DNA from: Comamonadaceae bacterium
GTDB lineage: Bacteria > Pseudomonadota > Gammaproteobacteria > Burkholderiales > Burkholderiaceae_C
Assembly: GCA_947483455.1 (NCBI GenBank)
Contig: CANKNK010000122.1
Span: 1-5,761, forward strand
DNA: 5,761 bases
Direction: 5' to 3'
Positions within the stretch are counted from its first letter, which is position 1, and each line of letters starts with the position of its first letter. Shown one piece after another: positions 1 to 5,761 of this stretch. A program made the translations under genes and the position numbers. Below the pieces are notes generated by a model. That model saw nothing but the letters and a program-made list of their open reading frames with translations, was not told the DNA's origin and searched no databases.

Positions 1-221
1 CTGGCCTGCGGCAAGATGACCTTCTCGCCGTCAAAGCGCGGCTCTTCGATATCCACCAAGCGGTTAAACGGCGCGTACTTCTCGCGCGCAATACGCTCGC
101 AGGTATCGAGCACCGCATCAAAGGTTTCGCGCGAATGATCCGCAAAACGCGCGCGGCTGCTGAGCTGCTCGGTGCGCAACCAATCGTGCAGTAAAAAATC
201 GATGGTTGCGCGCAGCTTCAC
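1..221 (-). CDS. Acyl-CoA dehydrogenase, N-terminal fragment (gene runs off the left edge)
   Basis: Only the first 73 codons are in the window. They read VKLRATIDFLLHDWL at the start (initiator GTG, so Met in the protein) and continue through RETFDAVLDTCERIAREKYAPFNR and a segment ending EPRFDGEKVILPQA. This is the helical N-terminal region that precedes the flavin-binding core in acyl-CoA dehydrogenases, and it resembles the large (about 600-residue) FadE-like group common in Burkholderiales. The enzyme would oxidise an acyl-CoA to a trans-2-enoyl-CoA with FAD, the first step of beta-oxidation. No active-site residue lies in the visible part, so chain-length or substrate preference cannot be judged. 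The GTG start is chosen because the thiolase stop codon lies in the same frame just upstream, no ATG is available nearby, and an AAAGGG sequence sits 8 bases before it. It is the third gene of the fad operon, 12 bases after the thiolase. Confidence 0.85.
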   Translation of the reverse strand, partial: MKLRATIDFLLHDWLRTEQLSSRARFADHSRETFDAVLDTCERIAREKYAPFNRLVDIEEPRFDGEKVILPQA

Positions 222-229
222 AACAGACG

Positions 230-235
230 CCCTTT
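230..235 (-). promoter_or_regulatory. Ribosome binding site of the acyl-CoA dehydrogenase, supporting a GTG start
   Basis: On the minus strand AAAGGG lies 8 bases before the GTG at 221-219. Its first two bases belong to the TAA stop codon of the thiolase gene, so termination of one protein and initiation of the next are physically linked. There is no competing ATG in frame between the stop and the conserved start of the protein. Confidence 0.6.
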
Positions 236-1409
236 ACAAGACTTCGAAAATACCCGCCGCACCCATGCCGCCACCAATACACATGGTGACGCACACACGC
301 TTGGCGCCGCGGCGTTTGCCCTCGATCAAAGCGTGGCCGGTCAAGCGTTGGCCACTCATGCCAAAGGGATGGCCCACCGCAATCGCTCCACCATTGACAT
401 TGAGTTTGTCAGCCGGAATGCCCAGTTTGTCACGGCAATAAAGTACTTGCACGGCAAAGGCTTCGTTCAGCTCCCACAAGTCGATGTCGGCCACGGTCAG
501 GCCCAGGCGCTTGAGCACCTTGGGCACTGCGTATACCGGGCCAATGCCCATTTCATCGGGTTCGCAACCGGCCACCGCAAAGCCCAGGAAACGGCCCAGG
601 GGTTTGAGGCCTTTTTGCTCGGCAATTTTTTCGTGCATTACGACCACTGCACCAGCGCCATCGGACAACTGGCTGGCATTGCCGGCCGACACCAAACCGC
701 CGGGCAGTGCAGAACGCAGATCTTTAATGCCCTCGTAGGTGGTACCAGCGCGGATGCCTTCGTCGTCGCTCACCGTCACTTGTTTGGTCATCATGCCCAT
801 GACTTTGTCGGCCACACCCATGGTGACTTTGATCGGAGCAATTTCGTCCTTGAACCAACCTTGCTCCAAAGCAGCCGACGCTTTTTGCTGGCTGGCCGCG
901 CCATACTGGTCCATGGCTTCGCGGCTGATGTGGTAGCGCTTAGCCACTTGCTCAGCAGTTTGCAACATGGCCCAATAGACTTCGGGTTTGTTCTTTTGCA
1001 ACCATGGATCGGCCAGCATATGCTTGTTCATTTCCTGCGCGGTGCAGGAAATGGCTTCCACGCCACCGGCCACGTAAATGTCGCCTTCATTGGCCAGGAT
1101 GCGCTGCGCGGCGGTGGCAATGGTTTGCAAACCTGAAGAGCAAAAACGGTTGATCGTCATGCCCGAAACACTGACCGGGCAACCGGCACGAAGCGCAATC
1201 TGGCGCGCAATATTGGCACCGGTCGCACCCTCGGGCGTACCGCAGCCCATGATGACGTCATCGACCTCACCGGCCTCGATACCGGCGCGCTTGATCGCGT
1301 GCTCGACCACATGGCCGCCCATGGTGGCGCCATGGGTCATATTGAAGGCGCCTTTCCAGCTTTTGGTCAGGGGCGTGCGGGCGGTGGAAACAATTACTGC
1401 TGAAGTCAT
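234..1409 (-). CDS. fadA: Acetyl-CoA C-acyltransferase (3-ketoacyl-CoA thiolase)
   Basis: A complete 391-residue thiolase of normal family length. It cleaves 3-ketoacyl-CoA with CoA to give acetyl-CoA and a shortened acyl-CoA, the last step of beta-oxidation in the cytoplasm. The N-terminus [19 protein letters not shown] is the usual thiolase opening. The nucleophilic cysteine is Cys90 in [12 protein letters not shown]. The C-terminal half carries NEAFAV (315-320), the GHPFGMSG motif with His347, and CIGGGMG with the second catalytic cysteine Cys377. All catalytic residues are therefore present. The start ATG has an AAGGA 6 bases upstream. The gene follows fadB by 9 bases and precedes an acyl-CoA dehydrogenase by 12, so it is co-transcribed with both. 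A biosynthetic acetoacetyl-CoA thiolase (PhaA/AtoB type) has the same motifs, but the partner fadB makes a degradative role more likely. The symbol fadA is a functional label, not a demonstrated orthology. Confidence 0.93.
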   Translation of the reverse strand: MTSAVIVSTARTPLTKSWKGAFNMTHGATMGGHVVEHAIKRAGIEAGEVDDVIMGCGTPEGATGANIARQIALRAGCPVSVSGMTINRFCSSGLQTIATAAQRILANEGDIYVAGGVEAISCTAQEMNKHMLADPWLQKNKPEVYWAMLQTAEQVAKRYHISREAMDQYGAASQQKASAALEQGWFKDEIAPIKVTMGVADKVMGMMTKQVTVSDDEGIRAGTTYEGIKDLRSALPGGLVSAGNASQLSDGAGAVVVMHEKIAEQKGLKPLGRFLGFAVAGCEPDEMGIGPVYAVPKVLKRLGLTVADIDLWELNEAFAVQVLYCRDKLGIPADKLNVNGGAIAVGHPFGMSGQRLTGHALIEGKRRGAKRVCVTMCIGGGMGAAGIFEVL

Positions 1410-1415
1410 GGCGGT

Positions 1416-1420
1416 TCCTT
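1416..1420 (-). promoter_or_regulatory. Ribosome binding site of the thiolase, overlapping the fadB stop codon
   Basis: AAGGA on the minus strand lies 6 bases before the thiolase ATG (1409-1407). It shares two bases with the TAA stop of fadB (1421-1419). This arrangement suggests translational coupling of the bifunctional enzyme and its thiolase partner. Confidence 0.65.
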
Positions 1421-3518
1421 AATTAAATGTCTTGCCTTCGGCTGCCAGGCGCGCCAGCAAGGGCGCGGGCTTCCAGAAATTGGCATCGTCCAAGGGGTTT
1501 TGGGCAAAGCGGTGCATGGCTTGCACGACGTTGAACAGGCCTACTTCGTCGGCGTACAACATAGGGCCGCCACGGTAGGGAGGGAAACCATAGCCAAAGA
1601 TGTAGGCGATGTCGATATCGCTGGCCTTATTCGCGATGCCCTCTTCCAAAATATGCGCTGCTTCGTTGACCAGCGCGAACACCAGGCGCTGCACAATTTC
1701 CTCGTCACTGATTTTGCGCGGCGTGATGCCGTTGGCTGCGCGGTAGTCCTCGATCATCTTTTCTACTTCGGCGTTCGGTATCGCATCGCGCTTGCCGGGT
1801 TTGTAGTCGTACCAACCGGCACCGGTTTTTTGGCCGAAGCGGCCCTTTTCACACAACAAGTCTGCGGTTTTGCTGTACTTCATGGTGGCGCGCTCCACAG
1901 AGCGGCGTTTGCGGATAGCCCAGCCGATATCGTTACCCGCCAGATCGCCCATACGGAAGGGGCCCATGGCCATGCCGAATTTCTCCATGGCTTTGTCCAC
2001 TTGCTGCGGGGTGCAGCCTTCATCGAGCAAAAAGCCACCTTGGCGACCATATTGCTCGATCATGCGGTTGCCGATAAAGCCGTCGCACACGCCCGAGACC
2101 ACTGCGGTTTTGCGGATCTTCTTGGCGACGGCCATGGAGGTTGCCATCACGTCTTTGGCTGTTTTGGCGCCGCGCACCACTTCGAGCAGCTTCATCACAT
2201 TGGCCGGACTGAAGAAATGCAGGCCCACCACGTCTTGCGGGCGCTGGGTAAAGGCGGCAATTTGGTTCACATCTAAAGTGGAGGTGTTGGAGGCCAAAAT
2301 GGCGCCGGGCTTCATGACGCGGTCCAACTCTTTAAACACCTTTTCTTTGACGCCGATTTCTTCGAACACGGCTTCAATCGCCATATCGGTGCCGCTGAGC
2401 TCGTCATAACTCAAGGTCGTCGACAAAAGCGCCATGCGTTGCTCATATTTGTCTTGCTTGAGCTTGCCTTTTTTTACCTGGGCTTCGTAATTGCCGCGGA
2501 TCGTGGCAACGCCTTTGTCCAGGGCTTCTTGCTTCATTTCCAACATCTTGACGCTGATGCCGGCATTCATGAAGTTCATGGCGATACCGCCGCCCATGGT
2601 GCCCGCGCCGATGATGGCAACGCTCTTGATCTCGCGCGGCTGGACGCTGGAATCGATATCAGGAATCTTGGAGGCTGCGCGCTCACCCAAGAACAAATGG
2701 CGCAAAGCGCGGCTCTCGGATGTCATCATCAAGTTGATGAAAATTTGGCGCTCGGTGGCCATGCCGTCTTCAAACTTTTTGGTCGCCGCTGCTTCCACCG
2801 CTTCAATGCACTTGATGGGTGCTGGATAGTTTTTAGACATGGCGCCCACCATATTGCGGGCAAACTGGAAATAGGCGTCACCCAGCGGGTGCTTGCAAGG
2901 CAGGTCACGCACCAGGGGCAGCGGACGGGTTGCAGCCACCGAGCGCGCGAACGCTAAAGCCTCCTCAGCCAGGCTTTCGGCAGACTTGGATAACTTATCG
3001 AACAGCTTTTGTCCCGGCAACATTGCCAGCATTTCACTCTTGATGGCCTCGCCGGAGACCACCATATTGAGTCCCGCCTCGACCCCCAAAACACGCGGCA
3101 GGCGCTGGGTGCCCCCCGCGCCGGGCAGCAGTCCTAATTTGACTTCCGGCAGCGCAATGCTGGCGCCAGGCGCTGCGATGCGGTAGTGGCAACCCAGTGC
3201 CAATTCCAAGCCGCCGCCCATGGCCACCGAATGGATGGCCGCGATAACCGGCTTGGTGGATTTTTCCAGCAACAGGATGACGCTGTTGAGGTTGGGCTCC
3301 ATCATGGCCTTGGACGAGCCAAACTCGCGGATGTCAGCGCCACCCGAAAACGCTTTGCCAGCGCCGGTAATGATGATGGCTTGTACCGCCGCATCGGCTA
3401 AGGCCTTGGCCATGCCGTCGGCAATGCCAACCCGTGTGGCATGCCCCAGACCGTTGACCGGAGGGTTGTCGAGCGTGATAAGAGCGATATCGCCCTGAAC
3501 TTGGTAATGCGCTGTCAT
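1419..3518 (-). CDS. fadB: Bifunctional enoyl-CoA hydratase / 3-hydroxyacyl-CoA dehydrogenase (FadB/FadJ type)
   Basis: A 699-residue multifunctional beta-oxidation enzyme, slightly shorter than E. coli FadB. The N-terminal crotonase domain (about 1-190) has the oxyanion-hole segment FSGGADI (57-63) and the two catalytic glutamates, Glu105 in GGGLELALG and Glu125 in [20 protein letters not shown]. Their 20-residue spacing matches Glu119/Glu139 of E. coli FadB. A linker leads to the NAD-binding Rossmann domain with [10 protein letters not shown] (304-313). The dehydrogenase site has SNTSTL (410-415), the catalytic His434 in [15 protein letters not shown] and its partner Glu446. The segment GFIGNRM (480-486) opens the C-terminal dehydrogenase domain, and a duplicated copy of that domain ends with [12 protein letters not shown] (642-653). 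It hydrates trans-2-enoyl-CoA and oxidises the L-3-hydroxyacyl-CoA with NAD+. The ATG at 3518 is preferred: it has AAGGA 8 bases upstream and begins the conserved domain ([20 protein letters not shown]). An in-frame ATG at 3731 would add 71 unrelated residues and overlap livF. It is the first gene of the fad operon. Whether it is closer to FadB or FadJ cannot be settled by eye. Confidence 0.94.
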   Translation of the reverse strand: MTAHYQVQGDIALITLDNPPVNGLGHATRVGIADGMAKALADAAVQAIIITGAGKAFSGGADIREFGSSKAMMEPNLNSVILLLEKSTKPVIAAIHSVAMGGGLELALGCHYRIAAPGASIALPEVKLGLLPGAGGTQRLPRVLGVEAGLNMVVSGEAIKSEMLAMLPGQKLFDKLSKSAESLAEEALAFARSVAATRPLPLVRDLPCKHPLGDAYFQFARNMVGAMSKNYPAPIKCIEAVEAAATKKFEDGMATERQIFINLMMTSESRALRHLFLGERAASKIPDIDSSVQPREIKSVAIIGAGTMGGGIAMNFMNAGISVKMLEMKQEALDKGVATIRGNYEAQVKKGKLKQDKYEQRMALLSTTLSYDELSGTDMAIEAVFEEIGVKEKVFKELDRVMKPGAILASNTSTLDVNQIAAFTQRPQDVVGLHFFSPANVMKLLEVVRGAKTAKDVMATSMAVAKKIRKTAVVSGVCDGFIGNRMIEQYGRQGGFLLDEGCTPQQVDKAMEKFGMAMGPFRMGDLAGNDIGWAIRKRRSVERATMKYSKTADLLCEKGRFGQKTGAGWYDYKPGKRDAIPNAEVEKMIEDYRAANGITPRKISDEEIVQRLVFALVNEAAHILEEGIANKASDIDIAYIFGYGFPPYRGGPMLYADEVGLFNVVQAMHRFAQNPLDDANFWKPAPLLARLAAEGKTFN

Positions 3519-3526
3519 GCTGGCTT

Positions 3527-3531
3527 TCCTT
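3527..3531 (-). promoter_or_regulatory. Ribosome binding site that fixes the fadB start
   Basis: AAGGA on the minus strand lies 8 bases before the ATG at 3518-3516. It decides in favour of the short form of FadB over the upstream in-frame ATG at 3731, which lies inside livF. Confidence 0.75.
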
Positions 3532-3562
3532 GTGAAGATGCGGCAGTGGGAAGACGGAGAGA

Positions 3563-3588
3563 CAAAATAGAACGACCGTTCTTTTTTG
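3563..3588. promoter_or_regulatory. Palindromic operator-like site upstream of fadB
   Basis: The core AGAACGACCGTTCT (3569-3582) has two perfect 6-base arms around the centre AC. After one mismatched pair (3568/3583) the symmetry continues for five more pairs (CAAAA at 3563-3567 against TTTTG at 3584-3588), so 11 of 13 pairs match over 26 bases. The core begins 51 bases before the fadB start and lies between the candidate -35 and -10. Short near-perfect palindromes with GAACG..CGTTC arms are typical of TetR-family repressors, which control fatty-acid degradation genes in many bacteria. The identity of the regulator is inference. No regulator gene is in the window. A 2-base centre cannot form a tight RNA hairpin, so a DNA-binding site is more likely than a terminator. 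Confidence 0.55.
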
Positions 3589-3591
3589 CAA
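3564..3591 (-). promoter_or_regulatory. Candidate sigma-70 promoter of the fad operon
   Basis: On the minus strand TTGCAA (3591-3586) and TATTTT (3569-3564) are separated by 16 bases, each matching 4 of 6 consensus positions. The -10 hexamer ends 45 bases before the fadB ATG. The match is modest, but the position is right for a promoter, and the strongest palindrome of the region fills the spacer, as expected for a repressor-controlled promoter. A TACAAT at 3597-3592 is a better -10 on its own but has no acceptable -35 upstream (ACCGCC at 17-base spacing). No transcription start is known. Confidence 0.4.
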
Positions 3592-3625
3592 ATTGTAGGG
3601 CTTTTTGCGTCTGGGGCGGTACATT

Positions 3626-3643
3626 TTGTCCCAACTGGGACAA
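3626..3643. promoter_or_regulatory. 18-bp palindrome TTGTCCCA-AC-TGGGACAA after livF
   Basis: Two perfect 8-base arms surround a 2-base centre; the site starts 8 bases after the livF stop codon and its centre is 59 bases from that of the operator-like site. As RNA it could fold into a 7-bp stem with a 4-base loop, but neither strand has a run of U after the stem, so it is not a classical intrinsic terminator. It could be a binding site for a second regulator of the fad promoter, or a 3' stem that protects the liv transcript. I cannot name a protein that binds it. Confidence 0.45.
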
Positions 3644-3651
3644 GGGCTTGT

Positions 3652-4347
3652 TCATACCTCCAACCACTCTTTGCGGACCGCCGCATTGGCTTTGAGTGCC
3701 TCGGGCGTGCCCTCAAACACCACGCCACCATGGCCCATCACCAGGCAGCGGTCGGAAATTTGCATCGCAATCGTGAGCTTTTGCTCAATCAGCAGTACCG
3801 ACAGTCCCCGCGCGCGCAATGCCTGCAAAAACCCGGCGACCAGTTCCACAATCTTGGGCGCAAGGCCTTCAGTGGGTTCGTCGATGATCACCAGGTCCGG
3901 GTCGCCCATCAGGGTGCGGCACAGCGTCAGCATTTGTTGCTCGCCACCGGACAGCACGCCGGCCTCTACGTGCGCACGCTCGCGCAAGCGCGGGAACAAG
4001 GTGTACATATCCTCAAAGGTCCAGCGAGGATGTTTACGGCCTGATTTCTCGCCCAACATCAGGTTTTGATGTACGGTCAGGCGCGGAAAAATATCGCGGT
4101 TCTCGGGTACATAACCGATGCCTAACTGGGCGATTTGGAAAGGCTTTTTGCCAAGTACCTCTTGGCCTTTCCACTGCACCGAACCCTGCGCATCGACCAG
4201 ACCCATGATGGCTTTGGCGGTAGTGGAGCGGCCCGAGCCATTGCGCCCCAGCAGCGCCAAAATTTCACCATTGCCCACTTGAAAATCCACGCCGTGCAGC
4301 ACATGGCTTTTGCCATAAAAAGCATGAAGTCCTTGTATGCGCAACAT
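3652..4347 (-). CDS. livF: Branched-chain amino acid type ABC transporter, ATP-binding protein LivF
   Basis: A 231-residue ATPase of the usual LivF length, the second nucleotide-binding subunit of a HAAT-family importer at the cytoplasmic face of the inner membrane. Visible motifs are the Walker A loop GRNGSGRST (34-42), the Q-loop region GYVPENRDIFPRLTV (78-92), the ABC signature LSGGEQQM (132-139), Walker B LVIIDEP (152-158) with Asp156 and Glu157, and the LivF-type D-loop EGLAP (160-164). The H-loop position is Gln189 (LLIEQK), as in E. coli LivF. The oddity is Arg40, where Walker A normally has an invariant lysine; the codon is CGC, so this is not a one-base reading slip from AAA or AAG. 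The start ATG follows the livG stop (TAG) after 2 bases, and no strong Shine-Dalgarno is seen, so translation is probably coupled to livG. The transported substrate cannot be deduced from the ATPase. Confidence 0.92.
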   Translation of the reverse strand: MLRIQGLHAFYGKSHVLHGVDFQVGNGEILALLGRNGSGRSTTAKAIMGLVDAQGSVQWKGQEVLGKKPFQIAQLGIGYVPENRDIFPRLTVHQNLMLGEKSGRKHPRWTFEDMYTLFPRLRERAHVEAGVLSGGEQQMLTLCRTLMGDPDLVIIDEPTEGLAPKIVELVAGFLQALRARGLSVLLIEQKLTIAMQISDRCLVMGHGGVVFEGTPEALKANAAVRKEWLEV

Positions 4348-4349
4348 GC

Positions 4350-5147
4350 CTAGGGCCCCCGCTTGTTTGCGTCGACCTGGGCATCGGCCACTGCCGAACC
4401 AAGATAAGCCTCTTGCACACGGGGATCCGCGCGCACTGCCTCTGGCGTGTCAAAAGCAATCACTTCGCCGTAAACCAGGACGGCAATTTTGTCTGCCAGA
4501 CCAAAAACCACGCCCATATCGTGCTCCACCGTCAGCAAGGTTTTGCCCTCGGTAGCCTCGCGGATGAGGGCCACAAAATGGCTGGTTTCGCTGGCGCTCA
4601 TCCCGGCGGTGGGCTCGTCGAGCAAAATCACATTGGCACCACCGCCAATGGTGATGCCCACTTCCAGGGCGCGCTGCTCGGCATAGGTCAGGTCCATGGC
4701 CAACACGTCGCGCTTGCGCGCCAGCCCAATACGCGCCATCAGCGCCAGGGCAGCGGCATTGGCATCGTGCATATCGGCCAAAAAACGCCAGAAGCTGTAG
4801 CCATAGCCCAAGCTCCAGAGTACGCTGCAGCGCAGGTTTTCAAACACGCTGAGTTTTGGAAAAATATTGGTGATCTGGAAACTGCGCGACAAGCCCAGTC
4901 GGTTGATCTCAAAAGGTTTTTTGCCTTGTATCGATTGCCCATGCAACAGAATGTCGCCGCCGCTTAAGGGGATACGCCCGCTGATCAGATTGAACAGTGT
5001 GGACTTACCCGCTCCGTTGGGCCCGATGATGGCCACCCGCTCACCCGACTGCACCACCAGGTCGGTACCGCGAATAATCTCGGTATTGCCAAAACTCTTG
5101 CGCACAGCACGCAATTGCAAAGCGGGTGCCAACTTAGGGCCGGTCAT
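4350..5147 (-). CDS. livG: Branched-chain amino acid type ABC transporter, ATP-binding protein LivG
   Basis: A 265-residue ATPase matching the usual LivG length. Motifs are Walker A GPNGAGKST (42-50) with Lys48, the Q-loop SRSFQITNIFPKLSVFENL with Gln91, Walker B VILLDEP (173-179) with Asp177 and Glu178, the D-loop AGMS, and the H-loop His209 in TVEHDMGVV. The ABC signature is degenerate: LTYAEQR (153-159), with Ala156 where most ABC proteins have glycine. The ATG at 5147 is chosen because it overlaps the livM stop codon as ATGA (5147-5144) and begins the conserved sequence a few residues on (LQLRAVRKSFGNTEIIRG). The open frame extends 28 codons upstream to 5231, but that stretch lies inside livM, is rich in Arg, Ala and Gly, and looks like out-of-frame coding sequence. 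LivG should pair with LivF and dock onto the LivH/LivM permeases. The last 15 or so residues (VADAQVDANKRGP) are a polar tail without recognised function. Confidence 0.93.
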   Translation of the reverse strand: MTGPKLAPALQLRAVRKSFGNTEIIRGTDLVVQSGERVAIIGPNGAGKSTLFNLISGRIPLSGGDILLHGQSIQGKKPFEINRLGLSRSFQITNIFPKLSVFENLRCSVLWSLGYGYSFWRFLADMHDANAAALALMARIGLARKRDVLAMDLTYAEQRALEVGITIGGGANVILLDEPTAGMSASETSHFVALIREATEGKTLLTVEHDMGVVFGLADKIAVLVYGEVIAFDTPEAVRADPRVQEAYLGSAVADAQVDANKRGP

Positions 5148-5761
5148 GGCGTCATGGCGGCGCGCAAGCGCTCGTCCTCCATGCTTTGGTGCACCGCATC
5201 CCATTGCAGCGCGAAGCGGCGGCGCGACCACTCAAACCCCAACACGCCAAGGGCCAGATAGACCAGCAAGCCAGACCAATGCACAGCAGACGAAGTATCC
5301 AAGCCCATACCTAAGAAACGGAGCACCGGGCCCATCGCAGCATCGAGTTGGCGGTGGTACACCATTTCCACGAGCGCAGAAAAGCCCAGCGCACACACGC
5401 AGACGCTCAGGGCAAGCCCACTGTAGACCGGCAGCAAGGCGCGCATCTTGCCCTGACGTGCTACGCGCAGATTGAGCATGATCAGGCTGGCCAAGCCGCC
5501 CGGCGCATACATCACCATGAGCATGAAAACCGCACCCAGGTAAAGCAACCAGGCCTTGGTCAGTTCACTGAGCATGACAAAGGCCAGCACCATCAATACC
5601 GCACCAAGCATGGGACCAAAAAAGAAGGTGGCGCCGCCTAAAAATGTAAACAGCAGGTAGGCGCCGGAACGGGCTGCGCCCACGACCTCGGCGTTGACAA
5701 TCTCAAAGTTTAAAGCCCCGAGGCCTCCCGATATCCCGGCAAAAAACCCGGCAATGATGAA
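5144..5761 (-). CDS. livM: Branched-chain amino acid type ABC transporter permease LivM, C-terminal part (gene runs off the right edge)
   Basis: The last 205 residues of a membrane permease; the frame is open to the window edge (first visible residues FIIAGFFAGISGGLGALNF). This is the C-terminal half of the LivM fold: a glycine-rich loop, hydrophobic segments around residues 32-62 and 69-95 of the fragment, and the typical closing motif MYAPGGLASL (84-93), where many LivM proteins end soon after. Here another roughly 110 residues follow, with two further hydrophobic stretches (about 111-134 and 160-178), a loop between them, and a charged tail rich in Arg, Glu and Asp. A GTG at 5683 can open a shorter frame, but it lies within conserved LivM sequence and is not the start. 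The stop codon overlaps the livG start (ATGA). It should form the inner-membrane channel with LivH, which is not in the window. Confidence 0.9.
   Translation of the reverse strand, partial: FIIAGFFAGISGGLGALNFEIVNAEVVGAARSGAYLLFTFLGGATFFFGPMLGAVLMVLAFVMLSELTKAWLLYLGAVFMLMVMYAPGGLASLIMLNLRVARQGKMRALLPVYSGLALSVCVCALGFSALVEMVYHRQLDAAMGPVLRFLGMGLDTSSAVHWSGLLVYLALGVLGFEWSRRRFALQWDAVHQSMEDERLRAAMTP

Noticed and set aside
333..1136. 267-codon open frame on the plus strand opposite the thiolase
   Set aside because: It is antisense to a gene with all thiolase motifs; its His/Gly/Ala-rich product resembles no family and arises from the codon bias of the real gene.
1500..2276. 258-codon open frame on the plus strand opposite fadB
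   Set aside because: It is a shadow of the conserved FadB dehydrogenase domains, with no recognisable motif and no ribosome binding site that I can see.
3563..3590. Intrinsic terminator on the plus strand (palindrome followed by a T run)
   Set aside because: The centre has only 2 bases, so the stem would have to open to about 5 bp with a loop, and no plus-strand gene ends there.
3592..3620. Promoter using TACAAT at 3592-3597 as -10
   Set aside because: The -10 is good, but hexamers at 16-18 base spacing (such as ACCGCC) do not resemble a -35; kept only as a less likely alternative.
3586..3640. Sigma-54 promoter upstream of fadB
   Set aside because: TGGGAC and TTTGC are present, but no GG and GC pair has the required 10-base separation.
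3519..3731. 71-residue N-terminal extension of FadB from an ATG at 3731
   Set aside because: The extension overlaps livF, has no family similarity, and a good ribosome binding site precedes the ATG at 3518, where the conserved domain starts.
5148..5231. 28-residue N-terminal extension of LivG
   Set aside because: It lies within livM coding sequence and looks like out-of-frame translation; the ATGA overlap at 5144-5147 is the standard arrangement.

Overview
The window is a stretch of bacterial chromosome with every supported gene on the minus strand. It reads, in transcription order from the right edge, livM (3' part) - livG - livF - [133-base gap] - fadB-type bifunctional enzyme - beta-ketothiolase - acyl-CoA dehydrogenase (5' part). 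The proteins look like those of Burkholderiales, most likely Comamonadaceae (Rhodoferax, Polaromonas, Limnohabitans or Acidovorax-like). This rests on the thiolase and FadB sequence style, the long LivM C-terminus and the moderately high GC, all judged by eye and not by a database search.

Right part (3652-5761): the two ATPases and the C-terminal 205 residues of one permease of a branched-chain amino acid type (LivFGHM, HAAT family) ABC importer. The genes are packed with an ATGA overlap (livM/livG) and a 2-base gap (livG/livF), so they are clearly one operon. The other permease (LivH) and the binding protein (LivK) are not in the window.

Middle (3519-3651): the only sizeable non-coding stretch. 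It holds two short, strong palindromes with the same 2-base centre. One is an 18-bp perfect-arm palindrome just after livF. The other is a 14-bp palindrome, extendable to 26 bp with one mismatched pair on each side, sitting in the spacer of a plausible sigma-70 promoter for the fad genes.

Left part (1-3518): a beta-oxidation operon. FadB hydrates enoyl-CoA and oxidises the 3-hydroxyacyl-CoA, the thiolase cleaves the 3-ketoacyl-CoA, and the acyl-CoA dehydrogenase catalyses the first step. Gaps are 9 and 12 bases, with each Shine-Dalgarno touching or overlapping the previous stop codon.

Together the window encodes uptake of an organic acid or amino acid next to the core beta-oxidation cycle. 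I see no RNA genes, mobile elements, CRISPR arrays or phage genes, and no clearly new system. The points most worth a second look are the palindromes at 3563-3643, the asymmetric ATPase sites of LivF/LivG, and the long LivM C-terminus.
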